From positions 80,945,918-81,009,917 of the forward strand of contig NC_084469.1 in NCBI RefSeq assembly GCF_027409185.1: DNA of 64,000 bases. Reading direction: 5' to 3'. Both the position numbers and the translations under genes were made by a program. Positions 34,784 through 45,459 of this stretch are shown here, one piece after another. Under the pieces are notes generated by a model that did no database searches, was not told the DNA's origin, and worked only from the letters and a program-made list of their open reading frames with translations. This stretch comes from Cynocephalus volans (lineage: Eukaryota > Chordata > Mammalia > Dermoptera > Cynocephalidae). Position 1 is the first letter of the stretch. Each line of letters starts with the position of its first letter.

Positions 34784-35312
34784 TGTATTAGTTACCTTTG
34801 TTATTACAAATGACCCTAACACTGAGTGGCATTAACACAATAAACATTTATCATCTCACACATATTCTGTGGGTCAGGAATCCGGGACTGGCTTCAGTGG
34901 GTGGTTCTGGATCAAGGTCTCTCATGAGACTGCAGTCAGGATGTTGGACAGGACTGTAGTCATCTGAAGGTTTGACTGGGGCTGGTGGATTTGCTTTTAA
35001 GGTGGCTCACTTACATGGCTATTGACATGAGGCCTCAGTTCCTCATTCTGTCGACCTCTCCACAGCATTGCTTGAGTGTCCTCACGACATGGCAACTGGC
35101 TTCCCCCAGAGCCAGTGATCCAGGAGGAAGAGAGCCAGGAGAAAGCTGTGATGCCTTATATGACCTAGACACTGGCCATCATTTTTACTATACTCTATCC
35201 CTTAGAAGCAAGCCACTCGGTCCAGCCCACACTCAAGGGGAAGGGAATTAGCCTCCACCTTTTGGAAGGAGGAGTGTCAAAAGAATTTGTGACATAATTT
35301 AAAACCACCACA
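34784..35312 (-). mobile_element. Ancient MaLR-type LTR, antisense
   Basis: Begins tgtattagttacctttgtta and ends 'atttaaaaccaccaca', with 'gggaattagcctccaccttt' before the end. TG...CA ends support an LTR. The flanks share only part of a 5-base match, so the duplication has decayed. Confidence 0.75.
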
Positions 35313-35369
35313 GATATGCTTTCTGGCCACATCTGTCCTTTCCACATCTGACCAGCCTCAAATACCATT

Positions 35370-35535
35370 GTTTAAAGTGCTATTTATTTTTTGTTATAAA
35401 AGTTACACATATTCGTCGCAAAAAATTTAGAAAACACAGAAAAGTAGAAAATAGGGAAAAAACCCTCTGATTCTACTTCCTAAATAATCACTATTCACAA
35501 TTTCGGGTGTTTCCATGCAGGTTTTCTTCTGCGTA
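35370..35535 (-). mobile_element. Old LINE-1-like fragment (tentative)
   Basis: 'tataaaagttacacatattc' and 'cctaaataatcactattcac' resemble antisense old L1 3' sequence of the 2215 and 16040 type. Confidence 0.4.
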
Positions 35536-35934
35536 TGGTTGCATTAGTTAGGCGGGGGAAGGAGAGGTGTTATTAGAACCCAGTGAGTGCTGGAGCCGTG
35601 GAGAGGGGTCACGAGGAGCTGTGGCCTCACAGGAAGGCTGCAGCCACTGCCACACCACAGAGAAGCAGAGAGCGGGGCAGAGAAACTCATACCCTGGCCT
35701 CCAGCTCCTCCTCCCTGGGGTCACTTCCGGCACCTCTGGCTGGGCCACAGGAAGTCAGAGGGTAGGGGAGCCCACCTGATGCAGTCTGTAGTAGTCAGAC
35801 CTAGGAACTGCAGAGAGTGGAAGGGCAAAGAATATCTGTAGAAGGGCAAATGGAGAGTAAACAGCACGGTAGACAAGCACATTTCAAATAAATTGGGGTT
35901 GTATTTTTACATGGTTTGGAGTTCTTTTTGTTTT
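35536..35934. other. Intergenic DNA
   Basis: Short GC-richer stretch with overlapping frames in three phases and no recognised product. Confidence 0.4.
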
Positions 35935-36195
35935 AAACTAAACTTAAAATGATCTAAGAATTTTTAAATGATATACTATATAAAATATAATATACTAATA
36001 TAATTACATGTAGAATATGATATGTAAAATAGAATACGTTATGATATTGTATACTATATTTATATTTTGGTATTTATATATTATATATAATTTGACACAT
36101 AAATATAACATACAGATGTCATATATATAGTAGTATATACATAAAATTTCTAATTTTTATATGTTGTACCATATATAAATGTTCTAATTTTGTAT
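35935..36195. repeat. AT-rich low-complexity tract
   Basis: About 260 bases almost entirely of A and T, with irregular TATA/ATAT words and no fixed unit. It directly abuts a Tigger remnant. Confidence 0.85.
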
Positions 36196-36203
36196 GTGCA
36201 GTA

Positions 36204-36411
36204 CAGTCACGTGCTGCGTAACGATGGTTCGGTCAGTGATGGACCGCATATTCAATGGTGGTCCCACGAGATTATAATGGAGCTGGCGGGGTGTAGCGGG
36301 CTCCACCACCTAGGTTTGTGTAAGTGCACTCTGTGACGTTCACACAATGAGGAAATTGCCTGATGATACTCTTCTCAGAACTTATCTCTGTCATTAAGGG
36401 AAGCATGACTG
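36204..36411. mobile_element. Internally deleted Tigger element
   Basis: Left end cagtcacgtgctgcgtaacg and right end 'aagcatgactg' are Tigger inverted ends. TA lies on both sides (36202-36203 and 36412-36413). Two internal phrases are recognisable, 'gagattataatggagctg' and 'taggtttgtgtaagtgcact'. Only 208 bases remain of an element whose full form is over 2 kb, so the transposase is gone. Confidence 0.9.
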
Positions 36412-36539
36412 TATTATAAGAATATCCTTCAACATCAGGATGTTAACGGCTGTGGGACACTCCCAGGACTGACACTCACTGACATCCCCTTGAGCCCACC
36501 TCCTCATCTCCACATCACGGCCCTCATCCAAGCCCTTGC

Positions 36540-36800
36540 ACCAACTTGCTAATTCATCTGCCATCTTTGGCTTTACCTCATCCAGTTTATTCTCTACTAG
36601 TCTCTAGAAGGGTTGTTCTGAGGCACAGATCTGGTTGTGTTATTCTCCTGTTTCAGACCCCTCAATGGCTCCCCACTATTCTTGGCATGACCTCGAGACG
36701 CTTCCATGCATCTGGTAAGGGCCTGCAGGTCCTGGCATCCCCTCCTCTCCAGATGCAGCTCCAGCCACTCCCCACAGTGTCACATAGTCCAGCCACACTG
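36540..36800 (+). repeat. L2 LINE internal fragment
   Basis: 'ctggttgtgttattctcctg', 'tcaatggctccccactattc', 'cagccacactggtctctg' follow L2 internal consensus order. Confidence 0.65.
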
Positions 36801-36814
36801 GTCTCTGCTAATGG

Positions 36815-37055
36815 GAGGCAGTGTAGTATAGTGGCTAGTGCCTGGACATTGGAGCCAGGCTGCCTGGGTTCGAATCTCAGCTCTCCTACTTTCTAACTCT
36901 CCAACTTTGCACAAGTTCCCCACTTTCATTAGGGCAGTGGCAGGGGCTCAATGAGTTAATGCATGGAGAGAGTTTACAATGGTGTCTGGCACATATAAGT
37001 GTTCAATGTACATGTGAGGTGTTATCATCATTGTCATTATCATTACTCTCAGAAC
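36815..37055 (+). repeat. MIR SINE, nearly full length
   Basis: Full MIR order from 'ggcagtgtagtatagtggct' through 'gcctgggttcgaatctcagc' to 'ggtgtctggcacatataagt'. The best-preserved MIR in the window, including the tRNA-related head. The cytosine/thymine-rich middle is diverged. Confidence 0.93.
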
Positions 37056-37074
37056 ACAGTGCAGCAGTTCTAAA

Positions 37075-37605
37075 ACATGGCCTTCCATCAAGAGCCAGGG
37101 TCCATGGCCTATCAACCCCTTGAATCTTGGTAGGCTCATGACTTCTCCAACCACTGGAATGCAGTGGAAGTGGTGCTCTGTGGCTTCTGAGGCTGGATTA
37201 CAAAAGGTGGTGCAGCTTCTATCTTTTCCACTAGAATGCTCATTATTGGAGCCCTGACCTTCAGTCCGCTTCCTCTGAGGCTGCCATAAAGTGAGGAAGC
37301 CCAAACTGTGTAGACAAGCCATGTGTGGACACTGTGGCCAGCAGTCCTGCCTCTGAGGCATCCTGGGCCAGTGCCAGACACATGAGTAAGTGAGGCTTCT
37401 GATGATTTCAGCCCCCAGTTTTGAGTTGCTCCAGCCTCAAGTTTTCTAGCTGAGGCCCTAGACATGGAGGAGCAGAGGTGAGCTGTTTCCACTCTGCCCT
37501 CTTCAAATTCCTGACCTATGCAGTCTGTGAACATAAGAAAATGGTTTTTAAACTGCTCAGTGTTGGTTGGAGTATTTTGTTACACAGCAGTAGGTAACTG
37601 ATACA
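37075..37605 (+). mobile_element. Ancient MaLR-type LTR
   Basis: The 3' end 'gtattttgttacacagcagt' followed by 'aggtaactgataca' and the body ('gtgaggaagcccaaactgtg', 'gaggcatcctgggccagtgc') resemble old MLT1-class LTRs. The 5' edge is approximate. Confidence 0.65.
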
Positions 37606-37609
37606 CATA

Positions 37610-37907
37610 TGATGCTCCTCTTCTTCTCATGGCAAACTCTTACACATTCTTCAAGACCCTGGAAAAATATCACTTCCTCCTCGGTGAAACCTTTCCTGAT
37701 TCTTCTCTGCCCTGGCAGCATTTTGTGTGTCTGCCTCCAGCGGCCTTCCCTTACTGTGTGGATCTGTTTTCTCATCCATCTCTCCCCTCAGACCAGGCAT
37801 CCTGTAGAACAGGAACGTGGGTCCACCTTTATATCTCCAGCACCTGATCAGGGCTGCAACAATGCAGTAGATTACATTTGCTGAATGTGTGAATGAATGA
37901 ATGAATG
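37610..37907 (+). repeat. L2 LINE 3' fragment
   Basis: 'ttcctcctcggtgaaacctt', 'tcctgattcttctctgccct', 'cagcacctgatcagggctgc', and a terminal atgaatgaatgaatg run (37892-37907). Confidence 0.85.
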
Positions 37908-38009
37908 TGGCCACAGCTGGCCTGCATGACAAAACTATCTGGAAGATGTTGGCATAGTTCCCACATTGTGGGACTCAATGGATATTGGTACAGTGAAGAA
38001 AAATCCTGA

Positions 38010-38275
38010 TTTATTCAAATCCTATAAAATCACCTGGGGAGCTTTAAAAATTTCAGCCCCAGGCCCCACCCAAGGTCAGCTGAATCAGACTCTATTTGGG
38101 GGGAAACCTAGGCACTGGTGCTTTAAAAATACTTGCCATTGGTTAGAGGGCTACCTGATAACGCTAAAATCATGTGTTCAGATCCCCATACTGGCTAACC
38201 ACAAATAAATAAATAAATAAACATAAAAATTCTTGCCAGGTGATGCTACTGTGCAGCCAGGGTGGAGAACTACTG
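38010..38275 (+). mobile_element. MER20 hAT element, split by a SINE
   Basis: 'aaatcacctggggagcttta', 'aaaatttcagccccaggccc' and, after the SINE, 'ccaggtgatgctactgtgca' then 'gagaactactg'. The order is that of MER20, a eutherian-wide non-autonomous hAT. Confidence 0.85.
38125..38238 (+). mobile_element. tRNA-Ile-derived SINE, copy 4, 5'-truncated
   Basis: Starts within the tRNA head at 'ttggttagagggctacctga', runs to 'atccccatactggctaacca', and has an AAAT-repeat tail. The target duplication is aaaaatacttgcca (38125-38138) and aaaaattcttgcca (38225-38238), one mismatch. It interrupts MER20. Confidence 0.88.
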
Positions 38276-38289
38276 TTTAACCCCAATAA

Positions 38290-38965
38290 TAATATTAACG
38301 ATGATGCCAGCTAATGCTTTTTGAGTACTTAGTAGGTACCAGGTGTTGTCCTATGGTTTTTCATGAATTAACTCATTTAATCTACATCACCACCCTATGA
38401 GGAAAAAAAATAATAAAAAATATAATAAATATAAAAAAATAATAAAAGCTCTTACTTTTAAACAACTTCATTAAGGTATAATTGACATACAATAAGCTAT
38501 ACACTTTAAAGTGTATAATTTGATAAGTTTTGACATATATACACATAGTCACAAAACCATCGACACAATCAAGATAGAGAACATATCTGTCACCCCCAAA
38601 AGTTTCCTTGTGCCCCTTGTAATCCCTCCCTTTGGCCATAAGTAACCACTGATCTGCCTTCTGTCACTATAAATTAGTTTGCATTTCCTAGAATAGTGTA
38701 TAAACAGAACCATGCAGTATGTATTTTTTTTTTTTTTTGGTTTGGTTTCATTCACTCATAATAATTTCCAGAATCATCCACATTGCTGTGGTGTATTAAT
38801 AGTCCATTCCTTTTGATTACTGAGTAGTATTCCATGGTATAGATGCAGCATATCATCACCCATTTGAAAAATGAGGAAACTGAGGTTCAGGAAAGTGAAC
38901 TGACTTGCTCAAGGTCACTCGGCTGGTGAACTTGAACCCAGGCAATTGCATCCAGAGCCAGCTCT
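38290..38965 (-). repeat. MIR SINE, antisense, split by L1
   Basis: Left part 'ttttgagtacttagtaggta' to 'tcaccaccctatgagg' (about 38310-38402). Right part 'aaaaatgaggaaactgaggt' to 'gaacttgaacccaggc' (about 38865-38943). The two parts join in MIR order with the LINE-1 piece between. Confidence 0.85.
38401..38860 (-). mobile_element. LINE-1 3' end, antisense, inside MIR
   Basis: An A-rich simple stretch (38403-38447), then 'acttcattaaggtataattg', 'acatacaataagctatacac', 'cccccaaaagtttccttgtg' and 'gagtagtattccatggtata': antisense L1 3' UTR. 5'-truncated. Confidence 0.88.
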
Positions 38966-39014
38966 CGTAACTGCAACCTGTGCCTTCTCTCTACTGGGTC
39001 ATGATGCTTTTCAC

Positions 39015-39503
39015 TGTGGTAGGCAAAATAATGGACTCCCAAAGATGCCTGTCCTAATCTCTGGAATCTGTAAATATGTTATGTAAAATGGCAAGGAGGA
39101 ATTAAGATCGCAGATGAAATTAAGGTTGCTATCAGATGACCTTAAGATAAAAAGATACCTTTGGTTATCTAGGTGGGCCCAAGGTAATCACAAGAGTCCT
39201 TTAAAGTAGAAGAGGGAGGCAGAAGAGGAGGTCAGAGTCAGAGATTTGAAGGTGCTACAATGCACTTTGAAGATTCAGGAAGGGGCCACAAGGCAAGGAA
39301 TGCAGGTGGCCTTTCGAAGTTGGAAAAGTCGAAGAAATGGATTCTCCAGAAAAAAAAAAAAGCCCTGCCAACACCTTTATTTCACCCCCAGCAAGGCCCA
39401 TTTCAGACTTCTGACCTCTAGGATTATGAGATAATAAGTTTGTGTTGTTTTAAGTCACCATGTTTGTGGTAATTTGTTACCACAGCTATAGGAAACAAAT
39501 ACA
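39015..39503 (+). mobile_element. Solo MLT1-type LTR
   Basis: Starts tgtggtaggcaaaataatgg, has 'ctaggtgggcccaaggtaat', 'cacaagagtcctttaaagta' and 'ttggaaaagtcgaagaaatg', and ends 'aatttgttaccacagctata' then 'ggaaacaaataca'. Long, near-complete, no coding remains. Confidence 0.85.
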
Positions 39504-40080
39504 GTGACTTTGATCAAGCCCTTCTGGAAGGTATGTCTGAGCCCTAGGAGGGAAGCTAGGGGCTATAGGGTGTACAGGGGCAGCTGGGACAGACTGAGCT
39601 TATCAGAGGATGTGGATCGCTGGGCAGACTTGTTGCACCCCCAGACCCCTGCCCTAAGCTCATCCCTATGCTCTGGCTGAGATATTCCCAAGGTTGTAGT
39701 GGGGTGTCTAGGAGGTGGGGGGCCCTGGAGTTCAGAGATGTCTGGGCTGAACAAATCATTCCCTAGTTCTTTGCAGTCCTAGGGTGAATGCAAGAGGCAG
39801 GCATTCTCCACCAACTGAGCCTGACAGATCCAGGCCCTAGTTGCAGAGGATGCTGGAAATGTGAGCATGCCGGCCCAGGGTTATCCAGGCAGTGGGTGCT
39901 CAGAAAACAGAGAAGATCAAAGCCCTTGGATAAGGAGGGGCTCGTGGGAGCCCGTGGGAGCTGACAGCAAGTGGGATCATGCTTAGCGCTTATATTATAG
40001 GGAAAAAAAGCCTGTTTTCTCCCACTATACTCTCAACACTCTCAATACAAAACACTCTGTGACCAGGTATGTGGGGGTTT
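39504..40080. other. Intergenic DNA
   Basis: No gene or repeat recognised. Minus frames near 39556-39759 overlap in two phases and look random. Confidence 0.4.
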
Positions 40081-40805
40081 TTCCAGCACCAAGCAATTTT
40101 CCAGTTGTCTGTGGACACTGGGTATAGACATGGACATTCAGTTCAATTCTGACACTACACAGAGTTAGTGCAGACTCCACAGGTTAAGGGTACCCCAAGG
40201 CTGCCCTCCAGTTCAGATGCCAATAGCAAGTCCCAGGTTGTCACCTGTACTTCTGACAGACTGGCTATAAATCAGGGTTTCCACGACCCCCTCCTCGGGT
40301 TTGACAATTTGCTAGGATGGTTCACAGAACTCAGGGAAACACACTTACCGGTTTATTATTTAATAGAAGATGTAGTAAAGAAGAAAGATGAACAGCCAGG
40401 TGAAGAAGTGAAGTCTAGAAGGGTCCTGAGTACAGGAGCTTCTGTCCCTGCAGAGTTGGAGTTGTATCCCTGCACACGGTTGCGCTCACTCACCTGGAAG
40501 CTCTCTGAACCTTGTAGCTGAGAGATTTTTATGGCAGTGTCATCACGTAGGCATGACTGATTTTTAACTTAATCTCCAGCCTCTTCCCTACCCAGAGGAT
40601 AGGGGGTGAGAGTGAAGGTTACAAGCTTCTAATCATGGCTTGATCTTTCTGGTGACCAGCCTCCATTGGGGAGTCCACCCAGAGTCACCCGAGACACTCC
40701 TATCACCCAGCAAATTCCAAGCGATTAGGAGCTCTGTACCAGAACTGGGGATGAAGACCAAAATACATATTTCTTCTTATAAATCACAATATCACTGTCC
40801 ACTGC
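40080..40805 (-). mobile_element. Possible ancient LTR, unnamed
   Basis: A long block whose right end 'ttataaatcacaatatcact' and interior 'aactcagggaaacacactta' followed by 'ccggtttattatttaataga' resemble an old mammalian LTR in antisense. A 117-codon + frame (40168-40521) lies inside and is not credible as a gene. Confidence 0.45.
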
Positions 40806-41168
40806 TTGGTATTCAAATGTGAATCTCTTACAGCAAAAGGATGTACAACTCAAAAGATACATGTGCACATTACTAGAACTCCATTTTGGTCATTAGTAAT
40901 TAGTCCAGCCCATCATCATATCCTACGAAAAATGTCTCCCAGGGCGAGCCCACTCAGATTTGCAGGCTGCCATTAGATCTTATCAGTTTCCAAAAGGAGT
41001 TGTCTTGACCAGCATAGCTTCACCCTTTCAGGCATCTGGTGTGACTGACCTGAGGGACAATATATTCTCTTGCTCTAAGCCTCTTTTGAGGTGATCATGT
41101 GACACTGAATTTCCCTCATTACATAACCCGTTTATTCATTCCTTTTACTCTCAGCTACTCTTCCTCCT
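40806..41168. other. Intergenic DNA
   Basis: AT-rich and unassigned; it could be the continuation of the preceding LTR-like block. Confidence 0.35.
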
Positions 41169-41493
41169 TAGGTTGAATTGTGTCTCCAAATTTCATATGT
41201 TGAAGGCCTAAACCCCAATACTTCACAACGTGACTGCATTTGGAGATAGGTCCTTTAAAGACGGAATTAATTTAAAATGAGACCTTTAGGGTGGGCCCTA
41301 ATCCTTGTGTCCTTATAAGAAAAGATGGGAGATGGCCATCCACAAGCCAAGGAGAGAGGCCTCTGAAGAAGCCAGTCCTGCCAGTACCTTGATCTTGGAC
41401 TTCCAGCCTCCATATTGGGAGAAAATAAATTTCTGTTGTTTAAGCCACCCAGTCTGTGGTACTTTGTTATGGCAGCCCTAGCAAACTAGTACA
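41169..41493 (+). mobile_element. Solo LTR, MaLR/ERVL-type
   Basis: Starts near taggttgaattgtgtctcca. It has 'cttataagaaaagatgggag', 'caagccaaggagagaggcct' and 'ggacttccagcctccatatt', and ends 'agccctagcaaactagtaca'. Same general layout as 22345-22729. Confidence 0.8.
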
Positions 41494-41519
41494 GCCACCA
41501 TCACAGCTATGACAGCAGG

Positions 41520-41940
41520 GAACACATACTGGGAGCTTATCATGTGCCAAGCATGATGACAAGCCTGATCCATGTGTCACTGCTCATAATCCCCACTAAC
41601 CCTGGAAGGTGGGGATCAAGGACCTTGTTGTGATCAGCCTGGTTCTGCCACCTACCAGCTGTATGATCTGGTTAAATTACTTCGCCTCTCTGGTCCTTCA
41701 TTTTCCATCTCTTCTCTGGGGCAGTACCCACATCCCAGGGTGGCTTTAAGGAATGATTTAAAATATATAAAGAGTTTAACTAAGTCCCTGGAACATAGTT
41801 AGTGCTCATTAAATGTTGGCTTTTCTTCTTCTCATTTTACAGGTGTGCAAATGGAGGTTCTGAGAAGTTAAGTAACTTGCTCAAGGCCACACAGCCAGCA
41901 AGTGGTGGGGCCAGGGTTCAAGCCCAGACAAGGCTTACTT
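41520..41940 (-). repeat. MIR SINE, antisense, split by another MIR
   Basis: Part one 'gagcttatcatgtgccaagc' to 'cccactaaccctggaaggtg' (41534-41612). Part two 'ctcattttacaggtgtgcaa' to 'agggttcaagcccagac' (41831-41929). Confidence 0.85.
41625..41822 (+). repeat. MIR SINE inside a MIR
   Basis: Sense MIR: 'ttctgccacctaccagctgt', 'atgatctggttaaattactt', 'gtccctggaacatagttagt', 'gctcattaaatgttggc'. The opposite-strand MIR continues on both sides. Confidence 0.85.
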
Positions 41941-42209
41941 CAAACAAACTCAACTATGCTGTCTCCTTTCCTACCCCGCTGCTTCCCAGGCACACAGTGG
42001 CCACCTCTGTGACTCAGCCTGCCCTTCCACCAGAATTAAGTTTTCTGTACTGCAGTAATTATCTGTTTGGGGTCTGCCTCCCCTGCCACATGAAGCCTCT
42101 CCTTTGGGCTGGAGCATCCCCAGCTCTGAATATTTGTTTGAGAACCAGGCTCAAGTTGCACTCAGCCTGAGATTGTCTCCGGGCTCTACTCTCTTGATTC
42201 ATTTTCTCC

Positions 42210-42310
42210 TCTATCTCTCACTGCAGCCCTGTGCAGTGGGCAGGGAAGTGAGGTTCAGAGAGGGGAGCGACTTGCCCAAGAACACACAGCTGGTGACGCA
42301 GATCAGGGAG
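42210..42310 (-). repeat. MIR SINE fragment, antisense
   Basis: 'gaagtgaggttcagagaggg', 'agcgacttgcccaagaacac', 'acagctggtgacgcagatca'. Confidence 0.8.
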
Positions 42311-43089
42311 GGGAACCCTGCACTTCCTACAGCCCCGGGTCCCATCCTCTGGTTCACCATGCCAGTCAGCCCTAGAAAGGAGATGGGGCTGTGACTGGGT
42401 CCGGGAGGGGACCAGAGCCTCTGGACCCTGGGTGGTCTGGTACCCTGGGCATAGGCCTGTCCTGGCACCCCCAAATGCTGCCACAGCACTGCTTCTGCTG
42501 CGGGTCTAGCTGCCAACAGCTGCATGAGCTCAGAGGCCCATGTGGCAAGGAGGGCTATGAGGGATGTCTTGGGAGATCCATGGTCCTTGCTGGAGAGACT
42601 TGTGTCCAGAAACTCATGAATATCCTTGATCTACCTCTTTTCCACCTGGCTCAGCCCACACTTCCAGCCCACCACATCCTCTGCAGGCCCTAGTCATAAG
42701 GCTGAGGAGTTTATGGTAGAAGCAAGAATATCCTGCAAATCCGGCCTGCTCGGAGGCTCCACTTTCAGCCCTCACCCGCGAGAAGTGGGCACATGGTTCC
42801 TCAGACCACAGACTGGAACAGCGAAACAGGCCTGGGATGCTCCTCACCTACGTTGGCCTTGGGCATCTGAGCTACTGGGTTGTTTTGGGGGGTTTTTTGA
42901 AAGAGAGCTGGGGACCAAGAAAGGGTTAAAGCAGCTCCCAGCCTGACTTTAGGAAGTCAAGAAAATAGAAGGTATCACTCCCAGCTGACCACCCACAGAT
43001 CTCTGTAATCTGGCATGTGCTGGGGTGGGGGTCTCCGGGTCTCCCCACCATCTGGTCACCCTGTCCCAGCACCATAGTCTCTTGTCTGG
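42311..43089. other. Intergenic DNA
   Basis: No gene recognised. Overlapping frames at 42211-42946 on both strands show no domain. Confidence 0.4.
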
Positions 43090-43380
43090 CAGCTGTGATG
43101 GCCTTTTCAATGGTCTTGCCCCTTCTCTGCAGCCCATGTGAGCTCTCTGCCCTCAGTTGGTCCTTACTCCCTAAAATCTTTTCAAGCAGTTTCTATGACT
43201 CCTATGACGAATCAGAGCTTCTTAACTGCCCCATGGCCTTACCTTACCTGCCTACCCGTGCCATGCTGACTTTCTGCACAAATATGCCATTCTCTATGGG
43301 CCCTGCAGGCCTTGACACATCCTCTCAGCTTGAAACACTTTCCCATCTCCCTGCCCTTTCCCCCATACCCATCTCACAGC
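43090..43380 (+). repeat. L2 LINE internal fragment (diverged)
   Basis: 'ggccttttcaatggtcttgc', 'gccattctctatgggccctg', 'cttgaaacactttcccatct' fit L2 internal order, with moderate divergence. Confidence 0.55.
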
Positions 43381-43966
43381 AGACATAACAACAGATCTGG
43401 GCCCTCTTCCTGCTGGGCCTGCCTGGAGACCCCATGCCAGGCGGGGGTGGGGGGTTAGTCAATGCCAGTAAATCAGGATAGCTCATGAGATGAAATCCAT
43501 CTGCTATCCCTGTGCAAGTTCATTTCTCAAGGTCCTACCCAGATTGCACATTCTGCTTTCTAAGTTTGCCCTTCTTTAGGATGGGCAGAAGGAGCCCCTT
43601 GACCCCTCCCTTATCCCAAGGGGCTGAGAGTGTGAATTAGGCTGTCTGTCTTCGCTTGGGTATCTGTTTCCAGGGGTCTGCCCTGGCTCCCACCCCAGAA
43701 CATTCCCTTCTACCTGTGGATTTCCACTCTGACCCCTGACAGATCCCAGCAGCTAGCATAATGCACCTACCTGTAAGTATTGGGATATTTACAGTATCTA
43801 CATAGATGCATACTCATTTGCTGTAGCTTCCTGGCTCTCTGAGTTACACTGACCTGTAAGATTCTGGAGCAGTACATTCCGCACATACAGAGGCACCACT
43901 CCTGCTTGCCTTGGCGGGGGGGGGGGGGGGGGGGCGGGGAGGGGGTTCTTGGCAGGGCGACCTCTT
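43381..43966. other. Intergenic DNA
   Basis: Nothing recognised except the G-run noted separately. Confidence 0.4.
43916..43945 (+). repeat. G19 run
   Basis: Nineteen consecutive G at 43916-43934, then C, four G, A and five G. A strong G-quadruplex candidate, and also a place where sequencing or assembly length is unreliable. Confidence 0.9.
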
Positions 43967-44090
43967 CTTAAAATTATTTTTTTCCAGTTTTTTTTTTTTT
44001 TTGTGTGACTGGCTGGTACAGGGATTGAATCCTGGACTTTGGTGTTATCAGCACCATGCTCTAACTGAGCTAACTCACCAGCCTTAAAAT
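43967..44090 (-). mobile_element. tRNA-Ile-derived SINE, copy 5, antisense
   Basis: T-rich tail at the left (43988-44002), then 'gtgactggctggtacaggga' and the head complement 'ctctaactgagctaactcac'. The flanks share cttaaaat (43967-43974 and 44083-44090) as a short target duplication. Confidence 0.88.
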
Positions 44091-44094
44091 GGTT

Positions 44095-44270
44095 CAGTGG
44101 CAGTTGCATGAGGTCAAAAATGAGCACAGAACTGAGAAGTGGGATACGTGGGTTTTTCTGAGTCCCAGTTCTGTCCCTTGAACCTAACCTGTGGGTATCT
44201 GGACAAAGCTTTGCTCCTCTCTGTCCTCAGTCTCCCCCTCTGTGCAATGAAAGGGAACAAAAGTCAGTAA
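44095..44270 (+). repeat. MIR SINE (diverged)
   Basis: 'tctgagtcccagttctgtcc', 'tatctggacaaagctttgct', 'ctcagtctccccctctgtgc', 'aatgaaagggaac'. Confidence 0.65.
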
Positions 44271-44477
44271 TCAGTGTTGTCTGATTCTCCAACTGTTGAA
44301 GAGAAAAATAAAAAAATCCAGATTTTGTTATGAAATTTCCTGATTTTTATCTGTTAGTATGAATTCAAAATTTTCCAAAATACCATGAGGAGCAAAGGAA
44401 ACATGCTGGTGAGCCAGACTGGGCCCAGCGACCCCTACTCTCTGACTTTGCACTGGAAAACCTGTGACTGACATTTA

Positions 44478-44600
44478 GTGCTGTGGTTCTCATCAGGGCT
44501 ACAAGCTGGAATCACCGGTGGGTTATAAAAAAGCTGATCTGCCACTCTCCCACCAAATTCTGATTGACTGGTTTGGGGTGGGACATCTTGATGAACAGAT
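44478..44600 (+). mobile_element. MER20 hAT fragment
   Basis: 'gctgtggttctcatcagggc', 'aagctggaatcaccggtggg' and 'aaattctgattgactggttt' then 'ggggtgggacatcttg' follow MER20 order. Confidence 0.75.
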
Positions 44601-44770
44601 GTGGAGCTGAATCCTGGCTGTGCCATGAACTGGCTGGATAACTGTGGTAAGTGACATCACATCATTGACCCTCGTCTTAGCCATCTGGCCAGTGGGGCTT
44701 GTGGCAGTGCAGGAGAATTCTTTTAGGTAGAGGGCTTGACACAGAAAATGTGCTCAGTAAATTAATGATG
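44600..44770 (+). repeat. MIR SINE
   Basis: 'gctgaatcctggctgtgcca', 'tgaactggctggataactgt', and a 3' part with 'agggcttgacacagaaaatg' then 'tgctcagtaaatta'. A second MIR-like stretch follows at 44870-44970. Confidence 0.75.
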
Positions 44771-45094
44771 AAAAAGTAATTGGTAGCGGCTTTTGATTTA
44801 GTAGGTTGAATATGGTGTTGGAAAACAAGCCTGTTTGCTTTCAGGACTGAGACAGTGGAAAGTTCCTCTGGGTTGGGGGTTGGGGGACATGACTTTAGGT
44901 TCCAGCTCTGCCTCTGCCCAGCTGTGGAGTTTGGGAGTTTGACGTTCCCTACTCTGAGCTTCAGCTTGGCCTACTTTTTTTTAACAATGTGTTGGCCAGG
45001 GCTCCCTTTACATTGTGAATGCCAAAAATTCATCCCAAACTTATTTGGAGGGCATTTACTGATCAACTCAGAGCTTCTCTGTGTATTGCCCTGG

Positions 45095-45235
45095 GGAATC
45101 CCCAGGCAGCCTTAGAGAGAATGTGTAATTGGCCCATTTGACTGATGGAAAAACTGATGTTCAGGCAGTGTCACTCCCTCAGGGAGACATGGTTTGGGAG
45201 GAGCAGAGCTAGTTTAGGAACCCAAGACCCAGGTG
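45095..45235 (-). repeat. MIR SINE fragment, antisense
   Basis: 'gactgatggaaaaactgatg', 'ttcaggcagtgtcactccct' and 'aggaacccaagacccaggtg' are diverged antisense MIR phrases. Confidence 0.6.
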
Positions 45236-45459
45236 TATGTGACTTCCAAGGTTAGGTTGGGGGGTGCTTTCCCGGGCTGGGGCTGGGCGAGCCACAGAGG
45301 GAACAGCTAGGTTTATAGTTAGGGTGTGCAGGGAGCGATATGGTGAACCAAAGAGCCAGGCTCCAGTTAAATGGCGTCACATAAAAACAAAAACAAAAAC
45401 AAAAAATCCGTACACAAGTATGCTGGCCAGTGAACCTGCCCAGTGTGTATTCCATTGGT

